Positions 20,336 to 28,897 of a stretch of DNA of 64,000 bases are shown here, piece after piece. Source of the stretch: Rhodoplanes sp. GTDB taxonomy: Bacteria; Pseudomonadota; Alphaproteobacteria; Rhizobiales; Xanthobacteraceae. A program made the position numbers and the translations under genes. The notes under the pieces were generated by a model. That model searched no databases, was not told where the DNA came from, and saw nothing but the letters and a program-made list of their open reading frames with translations. The stretch is from positions 26,231 to 90,230 of the forward strand of contig NZ_JACAAX010000024.1 of the NCBI RefSeq assembly GCF_013377085.1, given 5' to 3'. Numbering within the stretch: the stretch's first letter is position 1; each line of letters begins with the position of its first letter.

Positions 20336-20472
20336 GCCGTCAGCTCCGAGCGTTGGGTCGGACTTCGCGCTGTTCCGCGCGTTCCGCATTGTGGGTTACG
20401 GGCGATTAACAGAGCATGCATAGAGGAAGTACGTATAAGTTCAGACATGATCCGACTCGACGCAACAGAAAG

Positions 20473-20501
20473 ATTCTTGCTCAAGAACGCTATGTGGTCA
20501 A
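20473..20501 (-). promoter_or_regulatory. Candidate promoter of the REC-GGDEF-PilZ gene
   Basis: On the minus strand TTGACC and AAGAAT are separated by 17 bp within an AT-rich stretch between the two divergent c-di-GMP genes. The predicted transcript would have a leader of about 130 nt to the start at 20335. Confidence 0.5.
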
Positions 20502-20595
20502 TTGGTTAAACTGTTCATAAATGCTTTGAACCTAGTCTTGCAGCGACCTCGATCCGGCGACCGGCTACCACGTCGGCCCGAGTCCGGAGCAATAC

Positions 20596-21948
20596 ATGCG
20601 CTCTAGCCAAATTGTACGATCAGGACTACTTCGACACACGACGAGCCCCGACGCGACTCCGATCGCCGAGAGCGTCCCGGACGGGCCCGTGATCGCCCTC
20701 TACGCCGCGACGGCGGAGCTCGACACGCTGCGCCACGCGCTCTCGCCACTGCCCCATGCCGTGCTGGAGCCTTGTGCCTGGCAACCCGGTGCGAGCCTGC
20801 CCGAGCGCCGTTTCGAGGCCGCCATCGTCACCGATTCGGTCGACCGGCCGCTGGAGCTGTGCGCCGCGGTTTCTCTGCATTGTCCGGTCCTTCTCGTCAC
20901 ACAGAATCCCGACTTCGAGTTCCGCCTTGCCGCCACCCGGGCCGGGGTCGACGCCGTGCTGTTCAGGCCGTTGGACGCCAACGAGCTGGTCGACTGGCTC
21001 GAGCGCAACATGGATCGGCGGAACAGCCAAAGGCTGTCGATTCTGGTGCTGGACGACGATTGCGTCCTCGCCGATCTCTACGCCGTGGCCCTGCAGGAGG
21101 CCGGCATGGAGGTGCAGGTGGTCGACACGGCGACCGCGGCCTTCGAGCGGCTGAATGCGGCGCTGCCCGACCTCATCCTCATGGACGTGCAGATGCCCGG
21201 CGTCGACGGGATCGAGACCGCCCGGATGATCCGGCAGTCCCGCCGCTATCTCTCGGTCCCCATCGTGTTCGTGTCGGGCGAGCGCGACGCCGTCCGCCAG
21301 ATGGAGGCCCGCCGGTTCGGCGGCGACGAGTTCCTCAGCAAGCCGGTCGACCTCGACCATCTCGTCGCGCTCGTGCGCCTGCGCGCCGAGCGCGCCAAGC
21401 TGATGCGCTCGATCATGGAGCGCGACAGCCTGACCGGCCTCCTCAACCACAGCCGATTCAAGGAGCGGCTCGCCCACGAGCTGGAACGATGCCGCCGCAC
21501 CGGCGGCGAGATCAGCCTGGCGATGATCGACATCGACCTGTTCAAGCAGATCAACGACACGCACGGCCATCTGATCGGCGACCGCGTCATCCGGGCCCTG
21601 TCCAGCTCGCTGGCGGCCGGGCTGCGCAAGATCGACATCATCGGCCGCTACGGCGGCGAGGAGTTCGGCGTGATCCTGCTCGACACGGCGCCGCAATCCG
21701 CTCACGCCGTGATCGACAAGCAGCGCCAGCGCTTCGCCGAGATCGAGTTCGACGCGGCGGGCTGCCGCTTCGGGACGAGCTTCAGCGCGGGGCTGGCGGG
21801 AAGCCGCCATTGCCCGAGTGTCGACGACATCATCCTGGCGGCCGACAGCGCCCTCTATGCCGCCAAGCAGGGCGGCCGCAACCGGACGATCGTGAGCCCG
21901 GACACGGACGGTCCGCTCGGCGCCCAGGATCGGGACCACATCCGATAA
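20596..21948 (+). CDS. Response regulator diguanylate cyclase (REC-REC-GGDEF)
   Basis: 450 residues. An N-terminal receiver-like domain (about 30-140) lacks clear acidic-pocket residues and looks degenerate. A second receiver (about 145-265) is complete: VLDDDC, LILMDVQMPGVDG, VFVSGE and SKPVD. The GGDEF domain follows with RDSLTGLLNH, DIDLFKQINDTHGH and an intact GGEEF active site. RKID five residues ahead of GGEEF is the inhibitory I-site (RxxD). The protein should make c-di-GMP when phosphorylated and be product-inhibited. It is divergent from the PilZ effector gene, so a make-and-read pair is likely. Confidence 0.94.
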   Translation: MRSSQIVRSGLLRHTTSPDATPIAESVPDGPVIALYAATAELDTLRHALSPLPHAVLEPCAWQPGASLPERRFEAAIVTDSVDRPLELCAAVSLHCPVLLVTQNPDFEFRLAATRAGVDAVLFRPLDANELVDWLERNMDRRNSQRLSILVLDDDCVLADLYAVALQEAGMEVQVVDTATAAFERLNAALPDLILMDVQMPGVDGIETARMIRQSRRYLSVPIVFVSGERDAVRQMEARRFGGDEFLSKPVDLDHLVALVRLRAERAKLMRSIMERDSLTGLLNHSRFKERLAHELERCRRTGGEISLAMIDIDLFKQINDTHGHLIGDRVIRALSSSLAAGLRKIDIIGRYGGEEFGVILLDTAPQSAHAVIDKQRQRFAEIEFDAAGCRFGTSFSAGLAGSRHCPSVDDIILAADSALYAAKQGGRNRTIVSPDTDGPLGAQDRDHIR

Positions 21949-21996
21949 AACGCCGGGTTCCGTGCGAAAACGGCCGGATGGCGACTCCGGTCGCGA

Positions 21997-22842
21997 TCAC
22001 CGTAGTCGTCCACGACGACGACCGCCTTTGGTCTTGGCTTTGTAGTTTGGTGCGCCGGTCTTGGTCGACACCTTCGGTTCCGCTGCAGTCTGACTGGACG
22101 GTGCAGGTGCCGACGGTGTCGCCCGGACCGTGGGCTGAGCAGGAGCCGGCGGGGCCGACGGGATCGTCGGCTGGGCGGGAGCCGGCGGTGCCGAAAAGAC
22201 CGCGGGCTCAGCAGGAGCCGATGGCGCCGCAGGGATCGCGGGAGCCGGCGGAGCCGCAGAAGCGGCGGGCTGAGCAGGAACCGGCGGAGCCGCAGGGATG
22301 GCGGGCTGAGTGGAAACCGACGACGCCGCCGGAGCGACGGGTGGAGCGGCCGCTCCTAAAACATCCTGCCCGGCCGCAGCCCTGGCGATCGGCGGGTCAG
22401 GCGACGCAGTCGGCAACTCACTGATCTCTTTCGGAAAGAGCCCGAACAGCGGCCTTGAAAACGCGAACAGCGGCCGTCTGGCTCGCCGAATCCGGAAGAC
22501 GGACCAGACGGCTGCGGCCGCGATCGCGATCCCGACCTGATGGGTGGGAAACACCAGCAGAAGCGCCGTCAGCGCGATGGCGACCGTGCAAGCCTTGCCG
22601 AGTTTCTCGCGATCACTGACGATCAGCGCAAGCCGGCTTCGGTCCTCGCCGTCGAGGAAAAGGCCCATCGAGCGGTCGAGACTGAACGTCGTCCAGGCGC
22701 CCATGAGCCCGACCTGGCGCGCCCAGAGAAGGAACAAGGCGATTGCGAATGCGATCAACGCGATGAGAGCTCCGAGGGCCCCCGTGGCGTAACCGATGAT
22801 GACCAGAAGAGCCGTCGCGAAGGCGGAAATCCAATATGTCAT
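21997..22842 (-). CDS. Membrane protein with Pro/Ala-rich repeat tail
   Basis: 281 residues from an ATG with AGAGG at good spacing; a GTG five codons upstream is possible. The N-terminal half has about four hydrophobic helices (ISAFATALLVIIGYATG, LIALIAFAIALFLLW, ACTVAIALTALLLVF, VGIAIAAAAVWSVF). From about residue 150 it becomes low complexity with repeated AP-x-PA units, then a strongly basic end (KGGRRRGRLR). The tail resembles wall-spanning or ribosome/nucleic-acid-contacting linkers. I do not recognise a family and cannot assign a function. The tail's DNA is a degenerate tandem repeat, so length variation among strains is likely. Confidence 0.75.
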   Translation of the reverse strand: MTYWISAFATALLVIIGYATGALGALIALIAFAIALFLLWARQVGLMGAWTTFSLDRSMGLFLDGEDRSRLALIVSDREKLGKACTVAIALTALLLVFPTHQVGIAIAAAAVWSVFRIRRARRPLFAFSRPLFGLFPKEISELPTASPDPPIARAAAGQDVLGAAAPPVAPAASSVSTQPAIPAAPPVPAQPAASAAPPAPAIPAAPSAPAEPAVFSAPPAPAQPTIPSAPPAPAQPTVRATPSAPAPSSQTAAEPKVSTKTGAPNYKAKTKGGRRRGRLR

Positions 22843-23152
22843 GATCGACCTCTTCACCCGGCTTGCGGGCTCTTCGAGGGTGCTGCTTTCCCAGCATCAG
22901 CAATCCAAAAATCAATTTGAAATAGATAGGCTCAATCCAGAAACGTGTAAAGCATCGGACATGACCGGCTCGACCCGCCAAACACCGGCCGACGCTTCGG
23001 CATGGTTTTTGGAGTTCGAGACCGTCGCATTCCCGTGCTCGGCTGCCGTGTTCACAGGAGCACAGGACAGGACGTGTGATACGCATCGCGCGTGCCGATT
23101 CAGCACAGCAGTGGCTTGCTCGCACCGGCAGCGAGCGTCTGACCTTCATCGG
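22843..23152. other. Intergenic region between membrane protein and Hpt gene
   Basis: 310 bp, noticeably more AT-rich than its neighbours around 22885-22965, where the promoter of the minus-strand membrane protein gene should lie. No gene, repeat or clear promoter box was recognised. Confidence 0.5.
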
Positions 23153-23470
23153 CTAGACCCTCGTCGTCTCCTCACCTCCGTCGATGGCGGCGAGCAACTG
23201 GCGCACCAGCGCGCGCACGAGTTCGGGGTCGCAGTCGCCCCGGCTCAACAGGCTGTCCAGCCGTTTCGCGGTCGCACCCAGATGGGCGAAGCCGAAGGTT
23301 CCGGCGGACCCCGCGAGGCGGTGCACGATCAGGCGAATCTCGGCGAAAACCTCCGCCGCGTCGGGCGCGATCGCCCCCTCCAGGTGCCGCAGGCGGTCGC
23401 CGTTCTCGATCAGCCGCGCCATGAACCGGTCGAACACCGCACGAAACGCCGGATTGGAGAGATCGAGCAT
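23153..23470 (-). CDS. Hpt (histidine phosphotransfer) protein
   Basis: 105 residues from an ATG preceded by GGGAG; longer frames upstream lack support. The motif VHRLAGSAGTFGFAHLG near residues 55-70 is the Hpt helix, with His as the phospho-carrier (H-x-L-x-G-S-x-x-x-F-G). The rest is helical. Such proteins shuttle phosphate between the receiver of a hybrid kinase and a final response regulator. The nearest candidates are the hybrid kinase at 16505 and the receiver proteins at 16140, 19031 and 20596, so it probably closes a local phosphorelay; this partnership is inferred from proximity. Confidence 0.88.
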   Translation of the reverse strand: MLDLSNPAFRAVFDRFMARLIENGDRLRHLEGAIAPDAAEVFAEIRLIVHRLAGSAGTFGFAHLGATAKRLDSLLSRGDCDPELVRALVRQLLAAIDGGEETTRV

Positions 23471-23730
23471 CAGGGCCGCTCCCGGAGCACAGAGCCTGTC
23501 GGTCGGTGCGGTTCGACCGAACGCGATTGTTCCCATGCGACCCGGCACTGGCATCAGTTGTCGCCGAAGCGGCGGCGTGTTTCAAGGCTCCGAAGCACCG
23601 CGGCGCCACGCCGCGAGCGACCGCCGCTCGTCGAATCGTGACCGATCGTGACCGGCGTTTCCCTGCAATATCGCTCGCAGTCCGGCCCCGGTCGGGCTAC
23701 GCCCGAGCGGTCGACGAGGTCCCCGAAGCA

Positions 23731-24636
23731 ATGCCCTTTCTGCGTGAACGCTCCGGCCGCTGGTCTCCCCCGAAGATCGTGGCCTTCGTCCTCGTCGTGC
23801 TGCCGGCGCTGTGGATCGCGTGGCTGGCCGCGACCGGCGGGCTCGGCGCGCGCCCGTTCAACGAGGCGATCCACCAGTCGGGCTCCTGGGCCGTGCGGCT
23901 GCTGCTGGTGTCGCTGGCGATCACGCCGGCGCGGCGCATTTTTGGAGCGCCGAAGCTGATCCTCACGCGGCGCGTCATCGGGGTCGCGGCCTTCGCCTAT
24001 GTGGCCCTCCACCTCACGCTCTATTGTTTCGACCAGAAGCTCGACCTCGTGAAGGTGGCGAGCGAGATCGCGCTGCGGATCTACCTCACCATCGGCTTCG
24101 TCGCCTTTCTCGGGCTGCTCGCGCTGGCCGTCACCTCGACGGATGGCATGGTGCGCCGGCTCGGCGGTCCGCGCTGGCAGGCGCTGCATCGGCTCGCCTA
24201 CCCGATCGCGCTGCTGGCGATGCTGCATTTCCTGATGCAGACCAAGCTCGACGTCACCGAGTCGATGATGATGGCCGGCTTCCTGGTCTGGCTGCTGCTC
24301 TACCGCCTCGCCTACCGGGTTTTTGGCGAGGTCGGGCCGTGGCGGCTCGCAGTGCTGGCGGTCGTCGCCGCGATCGCGACCGCGCTCGGCGAGGCGGCGT
24401 GGTACGGCGTCACGACCGGGATAGACGCGACGCTCCTGCTCGCCGCCAATCTCGACGTCTCGTTCGGACTGCGCCCGGCCGGCTGGGTGCTGGTCACCGG
24501 CCTCGCGGTCGCCGCCGCCGCGGCGCTCCGCACCGTCATCCCGGCCGGGAAGACTCCGCGCGGCCAAGCAGGTCGGCGAGCGCCTGCTCTGGCGCGATCC
24601 ACGGCCAGTCCGGGAGCTGGTGGCGGAACCAGGTGA
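23731..24636 (+). CDS. msrQ: MsrQ-type heme-binding membrane subunit
   Basis: 301 residues, an integral membrane protein of the ferric-reductase-like family. The core helices carry the likely heme-ligand histidines ([32 protein letters not shown]) and match MsrQ/YedZ, which passes electrons to the periplasmic methionine sulfoxide reductase MsrP. No msrP gene is visible in this window. The protein is longer at its C-terminus than the enterobacterial form. Its last ~27 codons are read from a 94-bp sequence that is also the end of miaA on the opposite strand; the same sequence is duplicated at 25594. The ATG is chosen by family start. Confidence 0.87.
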   Translation: MPFLRERSGRWSPPKIVAFVLVVLPALWIAWLAATGGLGARPFNEAIHQSGSWAVRLLLVSLAITPARRIFGAPKLILTRRVIGVAAFAYVALHLTLYCFDQKLDLVKVASEIALRIYLTIGFVAFLGLLALAVTSTDGMVRRLGGPRWQALHRLAYPIALLAMLHFLMQTKLDVTESMMMAGFLVWLLLYRLAYRVFGEVGPWRLAVLAVVAAIATALGEAAWYGVTTGIDATLLLAANLDVSFGLRPAGWVLVTGLAVAAAAALRTVIPAGKTPRGQAGRRAPALARSTASPGAGGGTR

Positions 24637-24649
24637 ACTGCCGCTTGGC
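24556..24649. repeat. 94-bp direct repeat, left copy (displaced miaA end)
   Basis: This stretch equals 25594-25687 except for one base (C at 24581, A at 25619). It holds the last ~30 codons of miaA in minus orientation and, at the same time, the 3' end of msrQ with its stop at 24634-24636. Continued on the minus strand it would end a MiaA protein in GRAESSRPG instead of GRAGVSA, which suggests this is the original miaA terminus. Confidence 0.92.
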
Positions 24650-25593
24650 ACGAAAATGATGCTGCGACCGCCCGTAGAACCCCCGCTCCGCACTTGACCG
24701 AAGTCGGGGTGATCTCCATGTTCAAATCAAATGGATCGGGCTTTCTCGGTCGGCGTCTGGCCTCGGTGCAAACCGGGGCCTTTCGCTTTTCAGGGGAAGA
24801 TTTTCAGGCCATACCCGTCGAACTGCCCCGCACGGCTGCGGCGGAACTTGGTCTGGACGATCTCGTACGCGCGGTTCGGCTGGGTAGGATCGATGACATG
24901 CCGCCCGACGGGGTGCGCGACCAAGTCCGCGAGCTGCAGCCCCGTCGAATTGTGCTTCTTGTCCATGAACCGGATGTCGAAGTTCGGCATTTTTCCGGCC
25001 CTATTGCGGCCGTCGCATATGCGCCGGAACTCCAGTTCGAGTCGGGCATCCTCCTTGGCGCCGCGACACTCGACCAGCAGGTGGGTCACCCGGTCGACCT
25101 GCTTCTTCTCGCTGAGAAAGTAGAACAGCCGCTCCATGCAGAAGGTCAGGCCGATCTCATAAGGATCGGCCGGCTCGCTGTACCGCTTGATGTGCTGCTG
25201 CTTGTCGATCACGGCCGCTATGATGGTGAAATCGGCAGCCTCTATGATCTCGCTGGTACGCGTCATGAATGCTTTGCGAGTTTCAGCGTCGCGGAGAATT
25301 CGAAAGTCGCCGTGCTACTTCCTGATGTCGTGTCCATGCAGCACGACGCCGTCGTGCCCCCAGAACTCGAACTTGAGCTGCTGAATCCGGGGAACGACGC
25401 TCTGAACGTAGGTGCCCTTTTCGAAGATACAGAACGCCGGCGAAAAGACCGGATAGCTCAGGTCTATCGACGTCAGGCTGTGATCGCCGCTCTCGTCGGC
25501 GTAGACGATGTAATCGCTGTAAGACATGACGCAATTTCCAGAAACAACTACCCAGGATTGCGCCTTTTTCCGAACATCCTCAAGCTGAAACAC
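24650..25593. mobile_element. Inserted ~0.94 kb segment between msrQ and miaA
   Basis: The segment sits between two copies of a 94-bp sequence from the 3' end of miaA, so insertion duplicated the end of the target gene and left miaA with a new C-terminus. It is visibly less GC-rich than its surroundings. Its only gene is a broken DUF3800 reading frame on the minus strand. No integrase, transposase or terminal inverted repeats were found. A site-specific integration remnant or mobile cassette is the best explanation; a recombination-mediated duplication is the alternative. Confidence 0.65.
24790..25527 (-). pseudogene. DUF3800 protein interrupted by an in-frame TAG
   Basis: The frame from ATG 25527 (MSYSDYIVYADESGDHSLTS) to 24790 would give 245 residues, the normal DUF3800 length, but a TAG at 25315-25317 stops it after HGHDIRK. 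The frame continues unchanged as HGDFRILRDAETRKAF, with the later FTIIAAVID, LLVECRGAKED and LQLADLVAHPVGRH motifs of the family. A single C-to-T-type substitution explains the break. DUF3800 proteins have an N-terminal D-E-S-G-D motif resembling nucleases of the RNase H-like fold and are common in mobile DNA; the function is not established. Both halves lie inside the inserted segment. Confidence 0.85.
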
Positions 25594-26500
25594 CCGCGCG
25601 GCCAAGCAGGTCGGCGAGAGCCTGCTCTGGCGCGATCCACGGCCAGTCCGGGAGCTGGTGGCGGAACCAGGTGAACTGCCGCTTGGCGTAGTGCCGGGTG
25701 TCCTGCTGGCCTTTCCGGATCGCGTCGTCGCGCGACATCTCGCCCGACAGGAGCTTCAGCAGGCCCGGAAAGCCGTGCGACCGCATGGCCGGCAGCAGCG
25801 GATCGAGCCCGCGTGCGTCCAGAGCCCGCACCTCGTCGAGCGCGCCGGCTTCCACCATGGCGACGAAACGCGCATCGATGCGGGCATAGAGCGCCGTCCG
25901 CTCCGGCGCCAGGAACACCGTGACGAGGCGGGCGCCGTCGAGCACCGGCGCCTCGGTCTCGGCGTGCCAGGCGGCGAGCGGCCGGCCGGTCGTGAGCAGC
26001 ACTTCCAAGGCGCGGGCGACGCGCAATCGGTCGCGCACGTTCAGCCGCGCCGCCTCGCCGGCATCGCGCGCCGCCAGCTCCGCATGCAGGCCCTCGGGCC
26101 CGAGCCGTTCCAGCTTTTCACGCACGACGCCACGGATCTCCTCCGGCACCGGCGGCACCTTCGACAGGCCCTGCGTCAGCGCCTTGAAATAGAGCCCGGT
26201 GCCGCCGCAGAGCACCGGCACGCGGCCGAGCGCCCTCGCCTCGGCGATCGCGGCCCGCGCATCGGCCACGTAGTGCCCCACCGAGTAGTTCACGGCCGCA
26301 TCGACATGCCCGTAGAGACGGTGCGGAAGGCGCGCCTCCTCGTCCGGCGTCGGCCGCGCCGTGATGATGCGGAGATCCCGGTAGACCTGCATCGAGTCGG
26401 CATTGATCACGACGCCGCCGAGCCGCTCGGCCAGCGTCAGCGCCAGCGCGGACTTGCCGCTCGCCGTCGGCCCGGCGATCAGGATGGCGTCGATGGACAT
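25580..26500 (-). CDS. miaA: tRNA dimethylallyltransferase MiaA
   Basis: 306 residues. The P-loop is [13 protein letters not shown], followed by [12 protein letters not shown] (catalytic Asp), [22 protein letters not shown] and the C-terminal [19 protein letters not shown]. MiaA adds a dimethylallyl group to A37 of tRNAs reading UNN codons. The final residues after LLGR come from inserted DNA (AGVSA), while a displaced copy at 24556 would end ESSRPG, so the very end of the protein has been swapped; the catalytic region is untouched. msrQ faces it convergently on the far side of the insertion. Confidence 0.96.
   Translation of the reverse strand: MSIDAILIAGPTASGKSALALTLAERLGGVVINADSMQVYRDLRIITARPTPDEEARLPHRLYGHVDAAVNYSVGHYVADARAAIAEARALGRVPVLCGGTGLYFKALTQGLSKVPPVPEEIRGVVREKLERLGPEGLHAELAARDAGEAARLNVRDRLRVARALEVLLTTGRPLAAWHAETEAPVLDGARLVTVFLAPERTALYARIDARFVAMVEAGALDEVRALDARGLDPLLPAMRSHGFPGLLKLLSGEMSRDDAIRKGQQDTRHYAKRQFTWFRHQLPDWPWIAPEQALADLLGRAGVSA
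25594..25687. repeat. 94-bp direct repeat, right copy (current miaA end)
   Basis: Right-hand copy of the repeat at 24556-24649, differing by one base. It codes for the last conserved part of MiaA ([20 protein letters not shown]). Beyond 25687 the sequence is unique miaA coding DNA. Confidence 0.92.
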
Positions 26501-26819
26501 GGGTCGGCTGCGGTATGTCGGGTCCGGTCGATCGGAAGCGGAATGTCGGGCAAGCCGTCATGGTCGGGACGGTGCCGGGACCCTAGCATATCCTGCGGAT
26601 GGCTGACGCCGGCGGAGGCTCGACGGAGCCTCCGCGGCGAACCACCGCCGAGCTGATCGGTTGCCGACGCGACCCGACACGATACGATATATCGGGTCAC
26701 GTGGACTGCGCAGGACTTCGCGTGCCCGACACCGCGGCGGCATCGCCGAGGCGCAGGTCACGCTGCCGCCGCACGGCTGGGCGATTCTGGCATCCTAGGA
26801 AACAAGCCCGGAGATCGGC
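26501..26819. other. Divergent intergenic region, miaA / sugar dehydrogenase
   Basis: 319 bp containing both promoters. A 7-bp inverted repeat, GACCCGA at 26671-26677 and TCGGGTC at 26692-26698, encloses the self-complementary CGATATATCG at 26685-26694. This is an operator or hairpin candidate for the dehydrogenase gene. Nothing else is recognisable. Confidence 0.6.
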
Positions 26820-27971
26820 ATGGGACGTCGCCTCCTCGCCCCGGCCGGTGTGGTCCTGGCCGGCCTGCTGGCAGCAACGGCTTTCGTCCCGGCGCGCGCG
26901 CAAACGCCGAGCCCATCGCCCGAGCGGCGGATCACGACCGAGACCGGGCCGCTGAGCGTGCGCGTCGTCGCCGGCGGGCTCGTCCATCCCTGGGGCCTCG
27001 CCGTGCTGCCGGACGGCCGCATGCTGGTGACAGAGCGGCCGGGCCGGCTGCGCCTCGTCACCCGCGACGGTGCCGTGTCGGCGCCGCTCGGCGGCGTGCC
27101 CGCGGTGTTCGCGCAGGGCCAGGGCGGGCTTCTGGACGTCGCGCTCGATCCGGACTTCGCGACGAATGGGCTGGTCTACGTCTCGTACGCCGAGCCCGGC
27201 GACGGCGGCGCATCGACCGCCGTGGCGCGCGGCAAGCTCGGCGAGACCGCGCTCGGCGATGTCACGGTGATCTTCCGCCAGCTTCCGAAGGTGTCGGGCG
27301 GCAATCATTTCGGCTCGCGCCTCGCCTTTGCACGCGACGGCAATCTGTTCGTCACCACGGGCGAGCGGTTCAAGTTCGACCCGGCCCAGGATCTCGGCAG
27401 CCATCTCGGCAAGATCATCAGGATCCGCCCGGACGGTTCGGTGCCGCCTGACAATCCCTTCGTCGGAAAGCCGGGCGCGCGCCCGGAGATCTGGTCCTAC
27501 GGTCACCGCAACGTGCAGGGCGCCGCCATCCATCCCGATACCGGGATCTTGTGGGAGCACGAGATGGGCCCGCGCGGCGGCGACGAGCTGAACATCCCGC
27601 AGGCCGGCAAGAACTACGGCTGGCCGCTGGTGAGCTGGGGCACGCATTACGACGGCCGCCCGATCCCGTTGCCGCCGACGCGGCCGGACCTTTCCGACGC
27701 GATCCGCCAGTGGACGCCGGTGATCGCCCCGTCCGGCATGGCGTTCTACACGGCCGAGCGCATCCGCGGCTGGCGCGGCAGCCTGCTGATCGGCGGCCTC
27801 ATGGCCCGCGGCATCGTGCGGCTCACGCTCGACGGAGAGCGCGTGACGGCCGAGGAACGCATCCCGCTCGGCGCCCGCATCCGCAACGTGACGCAAGGCC
27901 TCGACGGCGAGGTCCTTGCGCTGACCGACGAGGACGACGGCAAGATCTTGCGGCTGGCGCCGGCCGAATGA
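26820..27971 (+). CDS. PQQ-dependent sugar dehydrogenase (Asd/YliI type)
   Basis: 383 residues with a signal peptide (MGRRLLAPAGVVLAGLLAAT...ARAQ), so periplasmic. It is a six-bladed beta-propeller of the soluble glucose/aldose dehydrogenase family. Visible motifs are HPWGLAVLPDGRMLVTERPGRL, GQGGLLDVALDPDF, SGGNHFGSRLAFARDGNLFVTTGE (catalytic His in GGNHFGSR), YGHRNVQG, HEMGPRGGDELN and GKNYGWP. These enzymes oxidise aldoses using PQQ and Ca2+; the exact sugar is not readable. No PQQ biosynthesis genes occur in the window. It stands alone, divergent from miaA. Confidence 0.93.
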   Translation: MGRRLLAPAGVVLAGLLAATAFVPARAQTPSPSPERRITTETGPLSVRVVAGGLVHPWGLAVLPDGRMLVTERPGRLRLVTRDGAVSAPLGGVPAVFAQGQGGLLDVALDPDFATNGLVYVSYAEPGDGGASTAVARGKLGETALGDVTVIFRQLPKVSGGNHFGSRLAFARDGNLFVTTGERFKFDPAQDLGSHLGKIIRIRPDGSVPPDNPFVGKPGARPEIWSYGHRNVQGAAIHPDTGILWEHEMGPRGGDELNIPQAGKNYGWPLVSWGTHYDGRPIPLPPTRPDLSDAIRQWTPVIAPSGMAFYTAERIRGWRGSLLIGGLMARGIVRLTLDGERVTAEERIPLGARIRNVTQGLDGEVLALTDEDDGKILRLAPAE

Positions 27972-28396
27972 GATCGTGCCGAGCGGGGACCACCGCGCGC
28001 GATCGGAGCAGGCGCATCAGATCGACGATGGGCGCGCAGACGCGCAGACGCGTAAGGACAGCGCCTTCTCTCTGCGACGCTTCCGTGAAACACCCTCCCG
28101 TTTTCGCAAGACGCGGGAAGATGTGTCCCGTTCTGCCGTCATGAAGATCACGTGCAACGAACGATAACGTGCCGCTGGAACTGATTCGCCCCGGACGGAC
28201 TTGGATCCATCGTCGCGAACGGCACGTGATCAGAAAGCAGCGTTTCCGGACGACATCGGAACGCCGCGTCATCGAGCCAGACCGTCATCGAGCCGGGCTG
28301 TCATCAAACAGTCCGACAGGAGCACCTAAGAACCCGACAACAAGACGTAAGAACGGGAGTGCCGCAGACGTAACCTCACCAAGGTTGGAGACCGTG
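27972..28396. other. Intergenic region upstream of the phasin-like gene
   Basis: 425 bp. The frame of the next gene stays open upward to 28169, but the peptide it would add is strongly basic and unlike a protein domain, and a good ribosome site marks the start at 28397. I see no repeat, promoter pair or structured RNA here. Confidence 0.5.
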
Positions 28397-28888
28397 ATGG
28401 ACTCGCAAGCGCATCTCGAGCATTCCACAGAGACCGACAAACCCCACCCGCTGGCGCCGGAGCAAGCACCCCCGCGCGTGCACGCCGCCATCGACCGCAC
28501 GGCGAATGCCGGATCCGAGATGATCGGTCAGAACACCGCGATGGCCCAACGTCTGCTCGTCGCCGGCGCCGAGATGACGTTGCAGGTGAATTCGTGCGCC
28601 CGCGCCAATCTCGATCTGGTCACGCGGTCCAATGCCGAGCTGATGGAAGCCATGTGGAGCGCGTCGCAGGACTGGTCGCGCTGCACCCGCGGCTATGTCG
28701 AGTACATCATGGGCGAACGGCTGAACGCGTTCCTGCGCCACCGCACGCCGCAGCATCTCGCCGTCTTCCAGGCGGACATGTTCCACACCGGCGTCGCAGC
28801 CGCGCTCGATTACGTCCGCATGGGCACGGCCGGCGTCGATCCGCAGGCGACCCGATCCGCCGGCGCGCTCGACCGATCGGCGCCCTGA
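28397..28888 (+). CDS. Phasin-like hypothetical protein
   Basis: 163 residues. The ATG follows GGAG at six bases. The centre is an amphipathic, alanine-rich helical region (AIDRTANAGSEMIGQNTAMA, then LLVAGAEMTLQVNSCARANLDL) and the second half has SRCTRGYVEYIMGERLNAFL. The length and coiled pattern resemble the phasin family, small proteins that coat polyhydroxyalkanoate granules or membranes, but no decisive motif is present. No signal peptide or membrane segment. The next gene is on the opposite strand and ends 9 bp away. Confidence 0.7.
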   Translation: MDSQAHLEHSTETDKPHPLAPEQAPPRVHAAIDRTANAGSEMIGQNTAMAQRLLVAGAEMTLQVNSCARANLDLVTRSNAELMEAMWSASQDWSRCTRGYVEYIMGERLNAFLRHRTPQHLAVFQADMFHTGVAAALDYVRMGTAGVDPQATRSAGALDRSAP

Positions 28889-28897
28889 GTCTCGCTC

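Noticed and set aside
25315..25317. Reading the DUF3800 TAG as pyrrolysine or other recoding
   Set aside because: No tRNA or enzyme for recoding is visible and the family has no such residue; a nonsense mutation is simpler.
24694..25674. Long plus-strand frame of 326 residues through the msrQ-miaA insertion
   Set aside because: It is antisense to the DUF3800 gene and runs into the miaA end; no domain, no plausible start and unlike any protein.
28169..28396. Upstream extension of the phasin-like gene
   Set aside because: The added residues are basic and low in structure, and the downstream ATG has a good ribosome site.
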